Shown: one piece after another, positions 38,601 through 51,500 of the stretch
How the letters are laid out: each line of letters opens with the position of its first letter
Numbering within the stretch: the stretch's first letter is position 1
Assembly (NCBI GenBank): GCA_020086605.1
Contig: JACBWW010000041.1
Location: 1,271,487-1,335,486 of the forward strand
Reading direction: 5' to 3'
DNA length: 64,000 nt
Origin: Lanius collurio
Taxonomy: Eukaryota; Chordata; Aves; Passeriformes; Laniidae
Program-made: the position numbers and the translations under genes
Notes under the pieces: generated by a model
The model's input: only the letters and a program-made list of their open reading frames with translations
Database searches by the model: none
What the model was told of the DNA's origin: nothing

Positions 38601-41600
38601 TGGTTACATGATGAGCTGTTGCACACACAAAGCAGAACCAGCCCATCATAAGCCTTCTCCCAAGTCCAAAGCTTACCTCTGGGCACTGTTTCTGTCCATT
38701 AATACTCAGAGTGCAAGACACTGAATTTTCTGTCTGAAAGAGCTTTCTGTCCCAGATGAACTCTGCTAAGCACTTGTGATAACCGTGGGAGAAGAAAGTA
38801 GAAAAGGTAGATGGAGAAGGGGGCTGCATGTGCAGAGAATTATGGAATATTGCTTTTCAGTTCAGCAGAACTGACTGCTCTCAATAGAAATTGGTCCTGC
38901 CTGTTCCCTGAGAACCCTGGCAGATGTGTATCCCTCAGCTTGGGCAGTGTTTGTTGTGACAAAGTGTGGTCAGTGCCATGGATCCAACTCCAGTTTGTCT
39001 CACAACCTCTTGTAGGGAAGGGCAGGGCTGCTATGAAGAGCAGAATTTGGATTTTGTTTGCTTTTGTAGCCTTCTGGACCTGCCTTTTCCTGTAGGTCTC
39101 CCATGACTGTAGAATGCTAAATAAGAGAGCCCAGAGCCCTGGGGGGCTGTGATCACACTGGCCTGATAGTGGGGGCCAACAGAGCTGGAGTGTGTACCTG
39201 GTTTTGCTTGGAAAAAGAAGTGGAGCGTGTTTTTAAGGAGCGTATTTCCTTCCTGCCCTCTCTTGGTGAGCACAGATGTTATTTCAGAGAAAACTACAGC
39301 CACACAGAACTGTAGAAATTGTGGACAATGCTGTTTCCTTCTCAGTCTTGTGCATCTGTACATCTGTATGGTCTTGTAACTCAGAAGTTCTTATCATTTT
39401 CACCGTGAGATTTATTTTCTGGGCCTTACTGGAAACATTACCAGGCAAAACTCAGAGCTAGCAATCCATCTAGGCTGTGTTTTACTGTCTGTTTTTTATT
39501 ATGCCTGTGGTTTTCACTAGATTTGCTTCAGCTGTGATTTATTTTGGTCTCCTGCTCTGGCATTTGCTGGGTAAGCTTGCATGTTCTTTGCATTTTGTTG
39601 TGTTACTACTTTTCTCTGAACTGTGGGGTTATTTTTAGGTGACATTCAGGTCTTTGTCCTTCTCCTGAGTACCACTTTTCCAGATCCTGATCAGAGACGG
39701 ATTCCAGGCTGGCTCAGCACCTCCTGCTCGACTCGGCAGTTCTTGCTGCCTTTTTTATCTTAGTGCAAAAGCTGGAAAACAGGTAATTTTAGTCAGGGTA
39801 TTCAGCAGTTTAATGTAGTAAATAAGATCAGTGGTGTTCAGAAGCATCTGAGTAAATCTTTATTTAATTTGTTATTACAAAGTTCTGAGGAGAGTCTTCA
39901 GCAGAGAGGGATGGTGGGCTGAAGTAAGAGCCAGAGTTTTCCCTGTAGGTTTGAGGTTCTTCTGTCCTGGGAGGCAGGTAAAGTGTGACCATTCCAGAGC
40001 CCAGGTTCTCTCATTTTTTGTTTGCTGTTCAGTGTCTTTTGGGGGGGCTTTTCCAGCTCTCAATCCCTGAGCTCAGGGCTGCTGCCTACACAACTTGTAG
40101 CCCAACACTGTGTGCATTGTTTGGGCAGGAACTTCTCCTTTGATTACCCTGTGATTCACAGCCCTGCTGTGCCACCAGCTTATGTCATACGTGTCCTGCT
40201 CCCACACCCACAGCGCTCACAGAATTCCTCTGCTCTGCTTGTATTTATTTTGTTTCTTTTGTAGTAAAAAAGGGTGGCTGGAAACCTCAGTTGTGGAAAA
40301 ACCAAGTGTGGTCAGCTCTGACAAGGTTTTTTTGGCTTTCCTTTCTCTTTTCCTCCATGTGTGTTTACACACAGAGCACAGCCTTGTCTTTCTTCCCCAT
40401 GCCAGGATCCAATTACACTCTATCCCTGTGCTGTTCCCTCTCTCCCTCAGCTACCAACCCAAATTAGTTATTAATACGAGCCTCCTGCAGGTTCTGTACC
40501 GTCTTGTGTCCTTCTCTACACAACCCATGTGTGCCACCTTCAAAAGCCACCAGGCTGGTGCTGCTGTGACTCAAGTCAGGCTGCTCGTTTGTGCAGCCTC
40601 TGCTCCTCTCATCTCCGAGCTGAACAGTTTTATCCTCAGTCATTCCTGTGCAGTGGTTTCTCACAGGAATTAAACATGAAGGTTGCCTGCCACAGCCTCT
40701 TATCTTGGGGGTTGAGCTTGTGTGTGTCCCTATCAGGATGGGATCCTGCTCCTTATCTTCAGTTGGCCACCTGGGCTCCATCAGGGCACGTTTCAGCTGA
40801 AGCCATGGCCCTGATGGTGGGATTGGATTGGCTCTTCCTGGAGGTGCTCGGGACATGGACAGCGTTCCTTGTCCAAGGGGACACTCCCATGGCTGATTGC
40901 TGCTTGTGCTGTGCCCTGTCCCACTGGAGACCTGGGAGGGCATCCAGGTCCAGGCATCTTGTAAGAGGCTTCAGGATAGTGCTGAAGCACAGATATTCTG
41001 GTGGCCCAGTATGCATTCCCATTTTAATGGGAATTTTATGGTTTATTGTTTCCAGTGAAACCCTGTGTAGTCATTTAAACCACTTTATTGTTCACAAGGC
41101 TCTGTCCCTGAGCACAAGTGCAGAGAAGCAGAGAAATGTCACTGGTAAAACATAAACCCAAAGAGAACTGAGTGTGAATAAGCTTTTCCCTTCCCTTTCC
41201 TTGAGGCTTCAGTTCATGATCTCACGAGGCAAAGATACAAAGTGCTTTTTTGGTGGGAGAGTTTTCTCCCCAATTCTTTGTTGTCCATAATACCTTATTT
41301 TAGCCCTTTAATTTGGTATTGCAGACTCCCAGTTAGGCTTTTGTTGCCTTAAATTGGAAGGGAACCACTGTCTTAATACAGTTGATTTTTCAGAAGATGT
41401 CGAGAGATTGCCAAAAAACCTTTTTCAGGGCATGTTTCACCTTTTTCACTTCTGCTTTCTGCCTTGACAGTTCTGAACCTTTCAAACCTACACACTCTAG
41501 TTGGTGAAATACTGTGTGAGATGATGACTTGGGTTTCCTTGGCCAGCACAAAGAAGAAAATACTCCAGTGAAGGTGAGAGTGTAGAAAAGACAGCTAGAG

Positions 41601-42248
41601 CTGTCTCATTGCAGCCTCCTCAGCCCTTAATTCCAGTAGTTACAAGCTACAGGTAGTACCTGGGTCTTCTATTGTTTTCTTCTTTTTGGGGTATTTTTGT
41701 TTATTTGTTGATCTATTCAGACTTCATACGTGGCAGGATAAGCTACTTGCAATAACAGGCTGTAAAACAAATGAGTAATGATAATAAAAAAAGTTATTTC
41801 AGTCTTGTTTGGGATGTGATTTCTGGGCACTCCAAAATCACTCTGCTTCCAGAGTTGCAGGATCAGTTGATGTTAAATAATAAAATGAAGAAGGAATGTT
41901 TGTTTAAAAAAAAATAGACTGTGGAGCAGCAATTGCATTCTAGTTGGTGAGGAGAACGTATGAATGCAGCAAAGAGATTAAAGAGGCACAAGGGTGAGCC
42001 AAGATGTTACACATTTTAAGAGATCAGGAAGGGGAAATTCATCCCTTTCACAGCCTGGCTGGGAGCCTGCCAGCCCTCGGTCGTGACCTAGGGAAAGGCA
42101 GCAGAGAAGCTGAACTGACCATTTTACTTGCTTTTTATTTTTGGAAGGGATTGGTTTGGCATTAAAGTAAAAATCAGTCTCTTACATGATGAAATGAGCT
42201 TTTTTTTTTTTTTTTTTTTGGCTCTGCTTGTCACAAACCTGTCTGCAG
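38601..42248. other. non-coding DNA, no gene seen
   Basis: About 3.6 kb without exon evidence. The 208-codon plus-strand frame at 40529-41155 and overlapping minus-strand frames share a GC-richer patch. They show no conserved domain, and stop-poor composition explains them. A run of about twenty Ts at 42200-42219 closes the segment and lies 30 bases upstream of a candidate splice acceptor described next. Confidence 0.5.
42200..42219. repeat. T homopolymer of about 20
   Basis: An uninterrupted T run. It lies about 30 bases upstream of the candidate acceptor at 42248 and could serve as a distant pyrimidine tract if that exon is real. Confidence 0.85.
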
Positions 42249-42350
42249 TTCAGCCCCAAGGGATGGAGCAGCAGATCCTCCCAGGGGCAATGCTATTAAT
42301 GCCAGATGGAGATGGAGTTGCTCAGAAGCAGGCAAGCAATGAGGAAAACT
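42249..42350 (+). other. candidate 102-nt exon (unproven)
   Basis: The segment is bounded by a T-rich tract and 'ctgtctgcag' on the left and 'gtaagg' on the right. It is 102 nt, a multiple of three, and is open in the frame that takes one base from an upstream exon. It would leave one base for the next exon. That is exactly the phase required by the exon at 60751, so the two could join in frame, forming a Cys codon at the junction. The encoded stretch is rich in Gln, Glu, Asp and Gly. Against it, codon use is not GC-ending like the two firm exons, the base before the donor is T rather than G, and chance splice-like pairs are common in 60 kb. Confidence 0.25.
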
Positions 42351-45334
42351 GTAAGGAAAGAAATAACTTTGTTTTAAAGATGACAACTGAAATCAGGAGT
42401 AAAAATTGAGGATGGTAAGTGCCATTTCAGTGTGGATTGGCTCCATGCAGGAGGGTGATGCTGGAGCTATTCCTGGGTTAGGAATAGCTGCTGCTACAGT
42501 CCAGTCAGGCTGGGCTGCAGGGAAAGGCCTTCTCCTCCTCTGGGAAGTTCCATGGATCACATGCTGTGGCTGGAAGCTGTGTGGGTTCATTGCTCAGTGC
42601 AGAATTATGGCAAGCTGGTCCTCTCTGCAGCCTCTGGGTCAGTCTGCAACAGAAAAGGCTCAGAGAGAAGCTGTGCTGCAGAAATGAGCCTTGCCCATCA
42701 AGGATTGCAACTGGGAATATTGAATAAAAATTCCTGTGTTACTCCTCAGCTCCCAGGCATGGAGTAAAATGTCCTAACTGGGGGATATAATCCCAGGAAA
42801 ACAACACCCTTCTGTGCTCTACCTTGTGACAGAGCAAGCCTCGTGCTCATCTCTTGCTGCAAGGCTCCAAGTTTCAAACAAAGTGAAGCTTTGTGTGAAG
42901 CTCAAAGTGAAGATGGCTGGTGGAGCTTGGGTGTCTTTTAGTCTCACCACAACAGATTGATCTTCCTTTTAAGTTTTTTTTTAATTGGATTTTTTTTTTT
43001 TTTCCTCTCTGGTCAGACAGTGCCAGTAAAGGGAATTTTTTGTGTGTGTGACTGGTGATCTCCAAGTCATTTGCCTGCTCCCACTGGCATGCCCTGGCTT
43101 GCCTTTCATCTCCCTTCAGACTTTTAGAGGCAAGGGAGAGCCCAGATAGATTCAGCCTTATCTCATAATTTGTTGTAAAACAGCTTCTTTGCTGCATTAT
43201 TTGGTTTGGAAGTGTAAAAAAATTGTATTTTTATCAGGACACAGATGTTGCCACAAATGCAGAGGCAATGAGCAGCCCCTGTGGTGGATCTGGACAGAAC
43301 TTCTGGGCTCTTCCCCAGCTCTTCCCTGGTGGAGAATTAATGATTTAATTGCAAATACCAGAAATCTGTAATTGCAGCAACACCTGCCTTGCCATGGACA
43401 AGAAAGTGCTTGTTTTTCAGGTTAATACTTGTCTTGAAGCAGCTGCTGACTTTGTCATGGCTGTGTTCACTGAGAGTTTACTTGCTCTCTGTTGGTTGGA
43501 TTCCCCCCCCCAAGAGTTCTTTGGAGGAAACCCAGAATTCTGAAGTTGCCTTGCTTTTGAGGCTGTTATACAGTATTATGTTTTATATAAAGCAGCAGGC
43601 TAAAGCTCAGCCTTTCGTCTCAGTGGATCATGAATTTAGTGTTCAGTTTAGAGCTTTTCCCCTGTGCAGACTGAGAGCTTTTGTCTTGCCCTGCTGCTTC
43701 CTTCCTCCGTGTTTTGGAGCATTTTCCAAGCATCTCTGAGGCATGGGCTGTGGGAAGCAGGGCTGTTAACTGTTTTACAGATGAGAAAACCGAGGGAAAT
43801 GCCTCAGTCACATGATTTAGTGGCAGACTGGAATAAATTCAGTGTTTCTGCTGCCGGGTCCCGGGAGCTGTGTACTAAACCTACTGTTGCCTTTTCAGCC
43901 TCCAAAGGCTTTTCCCACTCCGTGCTCCGTTTCAGCACAGACTTAGGGTTTTTTATGCTGCCTCAAAACAGTTTTCCTTCTCTTCTGAGAATAGAGAAGT
44001 TTTTCTTTCAAAATATCTCCCCTCCCCCAGTTTTTTTTTTTGTTTTTAATCATTCCCTGCTGAAAACCTCCACATCAATCTGATCTCAACTTGTCCTTCC
44101 AGCAGGAGAGAGGGGTTTGCACAGGCCCCATCCAGAGCTGGGAATGTCAGCGCCTCTCTGGGTTATTTAAGATATGTCTGCGAGGCAATAAATCTCATCT
44201 TGTCATTCTAATGGTACAATAACTTGGAAATGAAAGAAGTCAGCTGGGGGAATATGTGTGTGCACTGGAAAAGCCATCCAGAACACTGAGCTGGAATGGG
44301 GCTTTGGATATTGTTGTGGAAAAATCTTGGAAGCCGTTAGCCTGGTGCACAGGAGCAGTGAAGCAAAACAGGGATGCTTGTTTATAACCAAGGGAGAGAG
44401 CAGGAGAGTGGCAGGGTGAATGTGTCCCTTCCTTCTGGACCCTTCCACTGGTTTTATTTTTTTGTAGAGGTGAATGTCTTGTTGGCAGCATCCCTCAGGA
44501 GAAAAAGGGCACATAAAGCAAACAAGCCAGAAGGTAACCACAACAGTGCTGAAGTAGATCTAGCATTGAAATGGTTTGGATTTTTGTTGTCTCTCCCAGT
44601 TGAAGACACTGAGTAAACCATATCTATATGGAAATACCTTGGGCTTTTAGACTGTCAGGCAGGTACCATGGAGAAGATTGCAAAAATCTGCTAAGGGGAG
44701 ATGGATTTCACCTGGACATGGCACCAGGTGCCCTGTGGTCACCAAAGATGTGTCAACAGGAAGAGAGTTATTGATAACCCCCTCTGTTCTCCCACCCTTT
44801 CCCCTGACTTCCAGGGCACTGGGTTTTCTGGGGGAACCAAGGGCTTTGATGGCTGTGCCTCTGTTTCTCCTGCTGGAAAACAAAGACAGTGATATGGATC
44901 TTTACTTTGTACCAGGTATTGTTTGAAACTTCAAACTGCTTTAAAAGGAGGAAGGGCCAAGGCATTGAAATCCATAAATCAGCATTTCTGCAAAGACTGG
45001 TTTGGGTCTATTCATTGCATCCCAGAAGAAAAGAGGAATTGTCCGTTTGTTTTTTCAGTCTGATACATGAAAAGAAATTCAGAGACCTTTTCCTTCCTAC
45101 CTAAAAATGCAGAGATGGAAATAGTTCCTAAAGGCTCCAGTTAGACCCAAACCTCAGCTCTTTGACCCTGTTGGGAGCGAGAGTGGTAGCAATGATGTCT
45201 TTAGTGAAGCCTAAATCTGAACCAAATTCTGACAAATAGAGTGTGTTTGTGTAGTGGGCCCAAATGCTCCTTCCCAGCTTTTCATGATAGTTTGAAATCC
45301 ACACCTCAGGTTTCAGGCAGGTGTGGATAGAAAC

Positions 45335-45372
45335 AAACAAACAAAACCCTAAACAAACAAATAAAAACCTGC
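45335..45372. repeat. (AAAC)n-type microsatellite
   Basis: Imperfect repetition of 'aaac' and 'aaaca' units interrupted by 'aaaccct'. It is a short simple repeat with no associated element recognised. Confidence 0.75.
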
Positions 45373-48008
45373 AACCCCCCTGATTTTCCTCCTCAGTGCT
45401 TGGTGAGGAGAGAAATGCTGATGTGTATCTAAAGTGCATTTCCTTTCATTACAAAATACAGAAAATGAAATTGGGAATGAAACCTGATGCAACAAATGCT
45501 CTTTTCTTCATGGAGAAGACATTTGGCAGCAGAAACACAAATGACAACGTAACCTCTTTGAAACAGATGACCTCTGTTTGCCCTGTAAAATTTCCTGCGC
45601 TCTGCTTTTCATTAGCTATTTGCTTATGTGGTTTATGTGTTTTATAGATAAAAAAAATATATAAAATATGAACTGTGGTATGATTTAGATCCGATGTGGG
45701 CCTTATTGTTGATGTGACCATGCTTATAAGAACTGAGCTCTCTGTGGTTGGCTGCAATGTGGTTCTTACTCGAGTCAATGCTTGAGTGATATTTTTCCAC
45801 CTGGGGATGCCCTTGGTGTTCATGGAGGTGTGGGATTGGGATATGCTGATGACTTGCAGGGAGCCTCTTCCATCCTGGGATGATGTACTGAAAACTTCAG
45901 CTCAGGCACTGAATGCTTTTGGTTCAGGGTTGTATCCTGAAACTTCCCCTGGCCCAAAAGGATTAAAGATGATTATGTTTTTGCCCCAGAGTGTTAACTC
46001 TGGTGAGAGATTAATAGGAGATTACTGGAGCTGTTTAAGAGGATTCACCATTGTAAGAACTGCATGTTCAGAAGCTGAGCCTCATTTCAGACCCTTTTTC
46101 CTCAGAATGCTGTGCTGTGAGGGGAGGGAAGGAGAAGGGAGAGAGGCTCTTTCCAGGAAGCACTGCTGATGAACTACCTTGTTTAATGTATAAGAAAGTT
46201 CTTTTAGATGCTTCAAGATAAAAGGCATCCATAATGCTGCTTCAGAATTAATGATGTCATGGCAGCTCCATCAGAGAGTTTATGAGTCTTGGCTTCTTAG
46301 ACTCTCATAAAATAGGCAATTTATCAGTGCTGCTAAATGAGAGAAATCCCCTTGCAGCTGCAGTGGGGAGCACTCAGGCTTTGATTGCAGTGGGAGAGGA
46401 AGAAAGGTTGTTGGATGAGCTGTCATGTTGTAGCTACTCAGGGCTGTGTTCTATTTTGGAGTGAAATTGTCTAAATATTGCAGATGTGTTTTCTAATTAT
46501 GATCTTTGAATTACTTAAGTGTCAGCTGACCTCTTTGTGTGTGCTGTGCTTTCCTTTTTTGAATGTGGCACCACAGAATTCCTTGGCTTGCTGGCACTGA
46601 ACTTAATTCTAACTCAGCAGCAGCACCAGGGGCTCTGTGGCTTTAGGGCTGGAGTTACCTTGTAGTGATCCCTCTTTAAGCAGGAACCAAGAAAGCTCAT
46701 GTTGAGTGCAGCAAATTCTGAAAGTGTTACTAAGAGATGCTCACTGCCCTAAGAATCTTAAGATGTTTTAAAAACAAACACCATTTCCCCACCCAACCGA
46801 CCAATCTCAGGAATAAAGAGGAGAAATCCTTTGTTTCTGGTCACAGGGAATGAGTTTGGAAGCAGCCTTGCCTATCAGAGCTGGGGAGAGAACCCAGACC
46901 TCCTGCAAAACCATCTCTCCCTGCCTGTGGTACCAGCAACTTGCTAATTTGAGAGCAATATTGTTCCAGTTCTCAGGCTAGCTGGGCTGATGTAATATTC
47001 TTGGCTACAGTCAGGTGGGTCATAATAAATTCTCTGGAACCACTTCCAGTTCTCTGTTTCTTTTCTTATAAACAACTTCTTGCACTTGGCAAATTCCGTT
47101 GGCTTCAGAATGCCAAAACTGTGGATAAGTTTTCTATTGACTTCTGAAAGTAAGTATTTTCCTATTCTCTCTGAGAGCAGAAGAGATTAAATATGAGGGG
47201 TTTTACTTAATTTATGATTTTTTTCAGCATTTCAGCAGTTTCTGTTATTTCTACAGGATGTGATGGCACTGGCAGGGTGTGATTTTGTGGCAGTTTAAGC
47301 TCAACTAAATCAGGGGTGCTGCAGTCTCACCCATCCTTTTTTGCCCCCCAAACATGTCCCCACTGCCCCTTTTATGCCTGCATTTATGTGTTTATACAGT
47401 ATTTATGCTGAGGCAAGGAACTGATGTAACCAAAGCTGAGCCTGCTGAGGGAGGATATTCCAACTTTGGCAAAAGCAGAGGCTGGGAACACAAAGCTTGG
47501 GACAAAGAGGAGCAGGACTGCTCTTCCTTCAGATGTTGCTCAGGGGAGATTTCAAACAATGTAGGTGGCAATGAGAGCACCTTCAGCTTGTTTTTAATGC
47601 TCTAGGTCTCTTTGGGGTGCTGCCTCTTATCAGTGTGTCCAGCCTGGAGCCCATGATATCGATGTTATTCCATCAGGCTGGCCCTCCTGAGAGGGGACTC
47701 AGCCTCCAGCAGGTTAAATGAGTGCCTGGGGGATCTGGGCATGGCAGGCTGTCTGCACCCACATCCAGAGGGAGCTGGGAGAGCAGCCCAGGCACAGAAC
47801 CCTTGTTTTTACAGAGCTGAGTGTCCAGGCTCATGGTACAGGACAAACATGGCTCTTTTCTTGTTTTGGACGAGTCCTACTCAAATTTTGCATCTGGAAA
47901 ACGCCAGTGGTGGAGGCTGCAATAGCTGCAGGGCTTGCATGTGTTTCCTGCTCTCAAACCCTGCAGCTTTGCCACCAGCCAGTGACGCAGTGCATTTTAA
48001 CCACTGTT

Positions 48009-48036
48009 TAATATAATATAATATCATATAATACAG
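48009..48036. repeat. (TAATA)n pentanucleotide repeat
   Basis: About five imperfect copies of 'taata' / 'tcata' in tandem. A short microsatellite likely to vary in length between individuals. Confidence 0.75.
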
Positions 48037-48254
48037 TACAGCTCCAGCTACTGCACACGGCCAGAACTGAGAGGTTTGGCCTCAACTCCCACTTAAGTTT
48101 TCTCTGTGTACGCTATTTTTTTTTTTCCCCTCACATCTGTTTTTGGCAAAATTGTGGTTGCCAGATTTGAGCCAAACATCTGCTTTTTGCTGCTGGCTTT
48201 TGTATAGTTTTGTACTTTGACAGCATCACCAGATACCAGTGGGGAGGCTTGGTG

Positions 48255-48593
48255 TGACCTAATGCCCCTTCCAGTACCTGAAGGGAGCTACAGGAAAAAT
48301 GGGGAGAGACTTTGGACAAGGGCTTGGAGTGACAGATCAAGGGGGAATGGATTCCCACTGCCAGAGGGCAGGGTTGGATGGGATATTGGCAAGGAATTGT
48401 TCCCTGGGAAGGTGGAGAGGCTCTGGCACAGGGTGCCCAGAGAAGCTGTGGCTGCCCCATCCCTGCAATTTTCCTGGCCAGGTTGGATGGGGCTTGGAGC
48501 AGCCTGGGCTGGTAGAAGGTGTCTGTGGCAGGGGTTTGGAATGAGATGATTCTTTGAGATGATCCTTTCCAGCTCAGACTGTTCTGTGAGATA
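48255..48593 (+). mobile_element. CR1 LINE 3' fragment, about 340 bp
   Basis: A clear plus-strand CR1 copy running to the 3' terminus. Signatures in order are 'ccccttccagtacctgaagg', 'acaagggcttggagtgacag', 'tctggcacagggtgcccaga' and 'gaagctgtggctgccccatc'. These are followed by 'caggttggatggggcttgga' and 'agatgatcctttccagctca', ending near 'ctgttctgtgagatactgag'. It is a typical 5'-truncated insertion. Its open frames at 48217-48549, 48299-48544 and minus 48131-48460 are spurious. Divergence is moderate, and no target-site duplication was established. Confidence 0.9.
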
Positions 48594-51500
48594 CTGAGAA
48601 AGCTTTTCTGTCCTTGGCTAGGTACTATGTATGACCTGCTGGTTTTCTGGTAAGAATGGGATTACAGGCAGAAGCTCAGAGTGGAAGAAATCTTTTATAC
48701 TCTAGAGATAGTTTTGGTGGGCACGGTAGTGACGTTTCCCAAGAGGAGATGGATTGCTCACACCTGAGCAAGAGCAAAATGCAAACAGAGGAGCAGTGGA
48801 GCTGGAGATCAGGATTCCTCCTGGCTTCACACAGCACAGATTTCCACATTAGTTCCTGTCAGCTTGGAGACCCCTTGACATTATTGGGTCAAAGAAAGGT
48901 GCTAATCCATCACAGAAAATGGCTTAGCACTTGATTTATATTCATTTATCTTTGCTCTGCACAAATGCTTTGTTCCTTACCCTGCTTTGAATCAGGCCAG
49001 CCTAATATATTGGCACCTCAATCATCATTTGGCTCCCACTGAGATGAAGAAGCAATGGTTGGGCCTGCAGGGCCCGAACAGTAAATCAGTGATTTATTAG
49101 GAAGAACAGGGCAGGAAGGTGAAGATCATCTTGAAAATAGGTAGTGAGGAGATTGCTACATTTTAATGTTTGTCTGATTATTCTGCCCTGAAGAACTATA
49201 AAACAACAGAAAAATCAAAACAAACACGTGCAACTTCAGGTTTCAAAACTCAGTATTAAAAAATTGAGTCATTTATCTTTTTATCTTGTTATGGTGATGT
49301 TGAAATTAGCCCGGGAAGGGGCACTGCAAGCTGAGTGACTTTGCCCACGCAGCTACAGTGGGTATCAAGTTCCATCAGTGCTGAGCCAAGGCACATCCAA
49401 GCTCTGCTCAATCCCCCTTTGTTTGCTGTGCCACTTCAGGGAATGGGATGAGGGGAAGGGAGACAAATGATACTGGGGGTTAAAGGATAGAGAGTGTTAC
49501 ACATTCCTCAAGAATTTTTAGGAAAAATAAAATATTTCCAAGGTAAAAGGTGTAGAATTGGCTTTTATTTGTAGTGGACTGTGTGCTCTCCCATTCTTTC
49601 ACTGATTTCTTCCATCAGGGAATGTTCAGGTTTGGTTTTTTTCCCTGTTCCTTTTCCACCGTCCTTCTTCCATGTATTTATTCCCAGCCTCTCAGAGTCT
49701 TCTGTGTGCTCTTTTCCCTTCCCTGTTATTATTGTATTACTTTTGAGGGAAAAGATAGTTCTAAAGTACAGTTTGAACTCCAAGCAAGTTTCAGTTTGAG
49801 ATCCAAGTGATGTTCCCTATCTCCTGTTCCAATCTGTTCCCACCCTTCCGTGGAGCTGCAGGGCAGCCCGGTTTTAGCCTTTAGCAGCTTGTCCCTTTTT
49901 AACAGAACAGTCTCTTATTCGAGCTGTCACTTCAATAATTTGGTAAAAAGAACAGAAAAAAGCATTCTTAAGACACGTGAGCCTCCCCAAATCTGCCTCT
50001 GCCATGGTTCTGCCTTTTGCTTTATTCCATGACAAATTTAAAAAGCCTTCTAAGAACTTTTTTTTTTCCCCTTGGCAGTAGTCAAAGCTGTTAATATTGC
50101 TGGGATGTAGCAGTTGCAGACAAACAGCAAGATCCAAAAAGTGATTAATTCTATGGGGATGGGATTATTTGTGTGGGATGGACCTTTGCTTTTCAAGTCC
50201 TTCCATGCTGTCCATCTCTGCCTCCCAGCAGTGGAGATGCTGCACATTACCCTCAGAAAGAAAATCACGATGTAAAGCAACACAGAACCAACAAAATAGA
50301 AAATAGGCATTTTATTTTGCTCCCTAATGACTACAGAAGTTTCATAGACAAAGGTAACGTTGTGATTATTCATTAAAATAGAAGAGTTTTTTCCAGCTGT
50401 GTAATTTTTTGTCAATTAAAGGATCTTGCTCTAAAAAATTATTTCATTTTGCTTCTGCCATGAGGCAATTTTCCCTGTTTTTCCATCATTTTGCCTGAAA
50501 TGATGAAAAATGATTTTTTTTCCCTTCATTTCACCTCCACAAATAACGATGTTCCAAGTGCCAGGAAAATAATTGTGTGCTATGAAATGGGGTGACTGGA
50601 AAGTCCCTTGCAGGAAAGCCCTGAGACAACAGCACGCTGTCAAAATCAGTTGGGCTGAATGCTTGAATCCATTATGGATCTGGTGCGTGGGTTTGATGGA
50701 GATACCGAAGTGTATTTTTAAAATAAAATGCAAGATTTGGATTATAATTTTCACCCCTACACAAATGCTGTGTTAAAAACCCAGAACATGTGGTAGTGTT
50801 TCCAAATTCTTCGAAGAGCCTTGGCCAATTCGTCAAACTGCTGCTTTTTATGCTTATGCAAAAAGTTGACTGTTTTAAAATAAAAATTCAGGTTTTCTTC
50901 AGAGTTATAAAACAATGCTGGAGGATCCATTATTCGGAGTGGTTTCCTGACCCAAGTATTCAGATCTTAGGGTAAATGTCTATAAATAATATAGTGGCAG
51001 CAGCATTCTTTTGGAAACAAAATTCAAAGAGGTCCTGTTTGAGCAGCGAATACTTGCTCAGGGCAGTTATATTTAGGGCTCTAATGGAAGTGTACAAGTT
51101 AGGCTTTTTATACAAACTATAAATGGCTACAACCAAGAGACAGACTTTGAAATGCACTCGGCACTTACGCAGTGAGAGAAGACAGGCCAGAGCCTTGTAG
51201 TACAGTTGGTTGTTTTGTTGGTGTTTTTTTTCCCCTGCCAGCTTTACAAATATCGCCAAATTCTTACAGCGTTACCCCCCCAAAGGGCACATTCGAAAAT
51301 AGATGTTGGATCTGCTCTCGCTTGGAACTGAGAAGGGCTGAAGGCTGGGTGCGAGTGTGGTGACAATGAACAGGTGAGGGGGGGCGAGAAGGGAATTGAG
51401 ATGCAGAAGCAGAGAGTGAAAGAGGTGCTGAAGCCTGAGGAGACATCCTGGAAGGAAGCCAGGCACGAATGAGGATGCCATGAGATGGTCCTTGAGTACC

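Larger units (their letters stand above)
42351..48254. other. non-coding DNA, no gene seen
   Basis: About 5.9 kb without supportable exon or RNA gene. It includes T runs near 42976-43003 and 44030-44047 and an (AAAC)n-like tract near 45335-45372. A pentanucleotide (TAATA)n lies at about 48009-48036. Open frames up to 139 codons lack motifs and third-position GC preference. Confidence 0.55.

Noticed and set aside
40529..41155. 208-codon plus-strand frame
   Set aside because: No motif, no codon bias, no convincing splice pair, and several competing frames on the other strand.
48217..48549. overlapping plus-strand frames of about 80-110 codons
   Set aside because: They lie wholly within the CR1 3' fragment, which in this region is non-coding.
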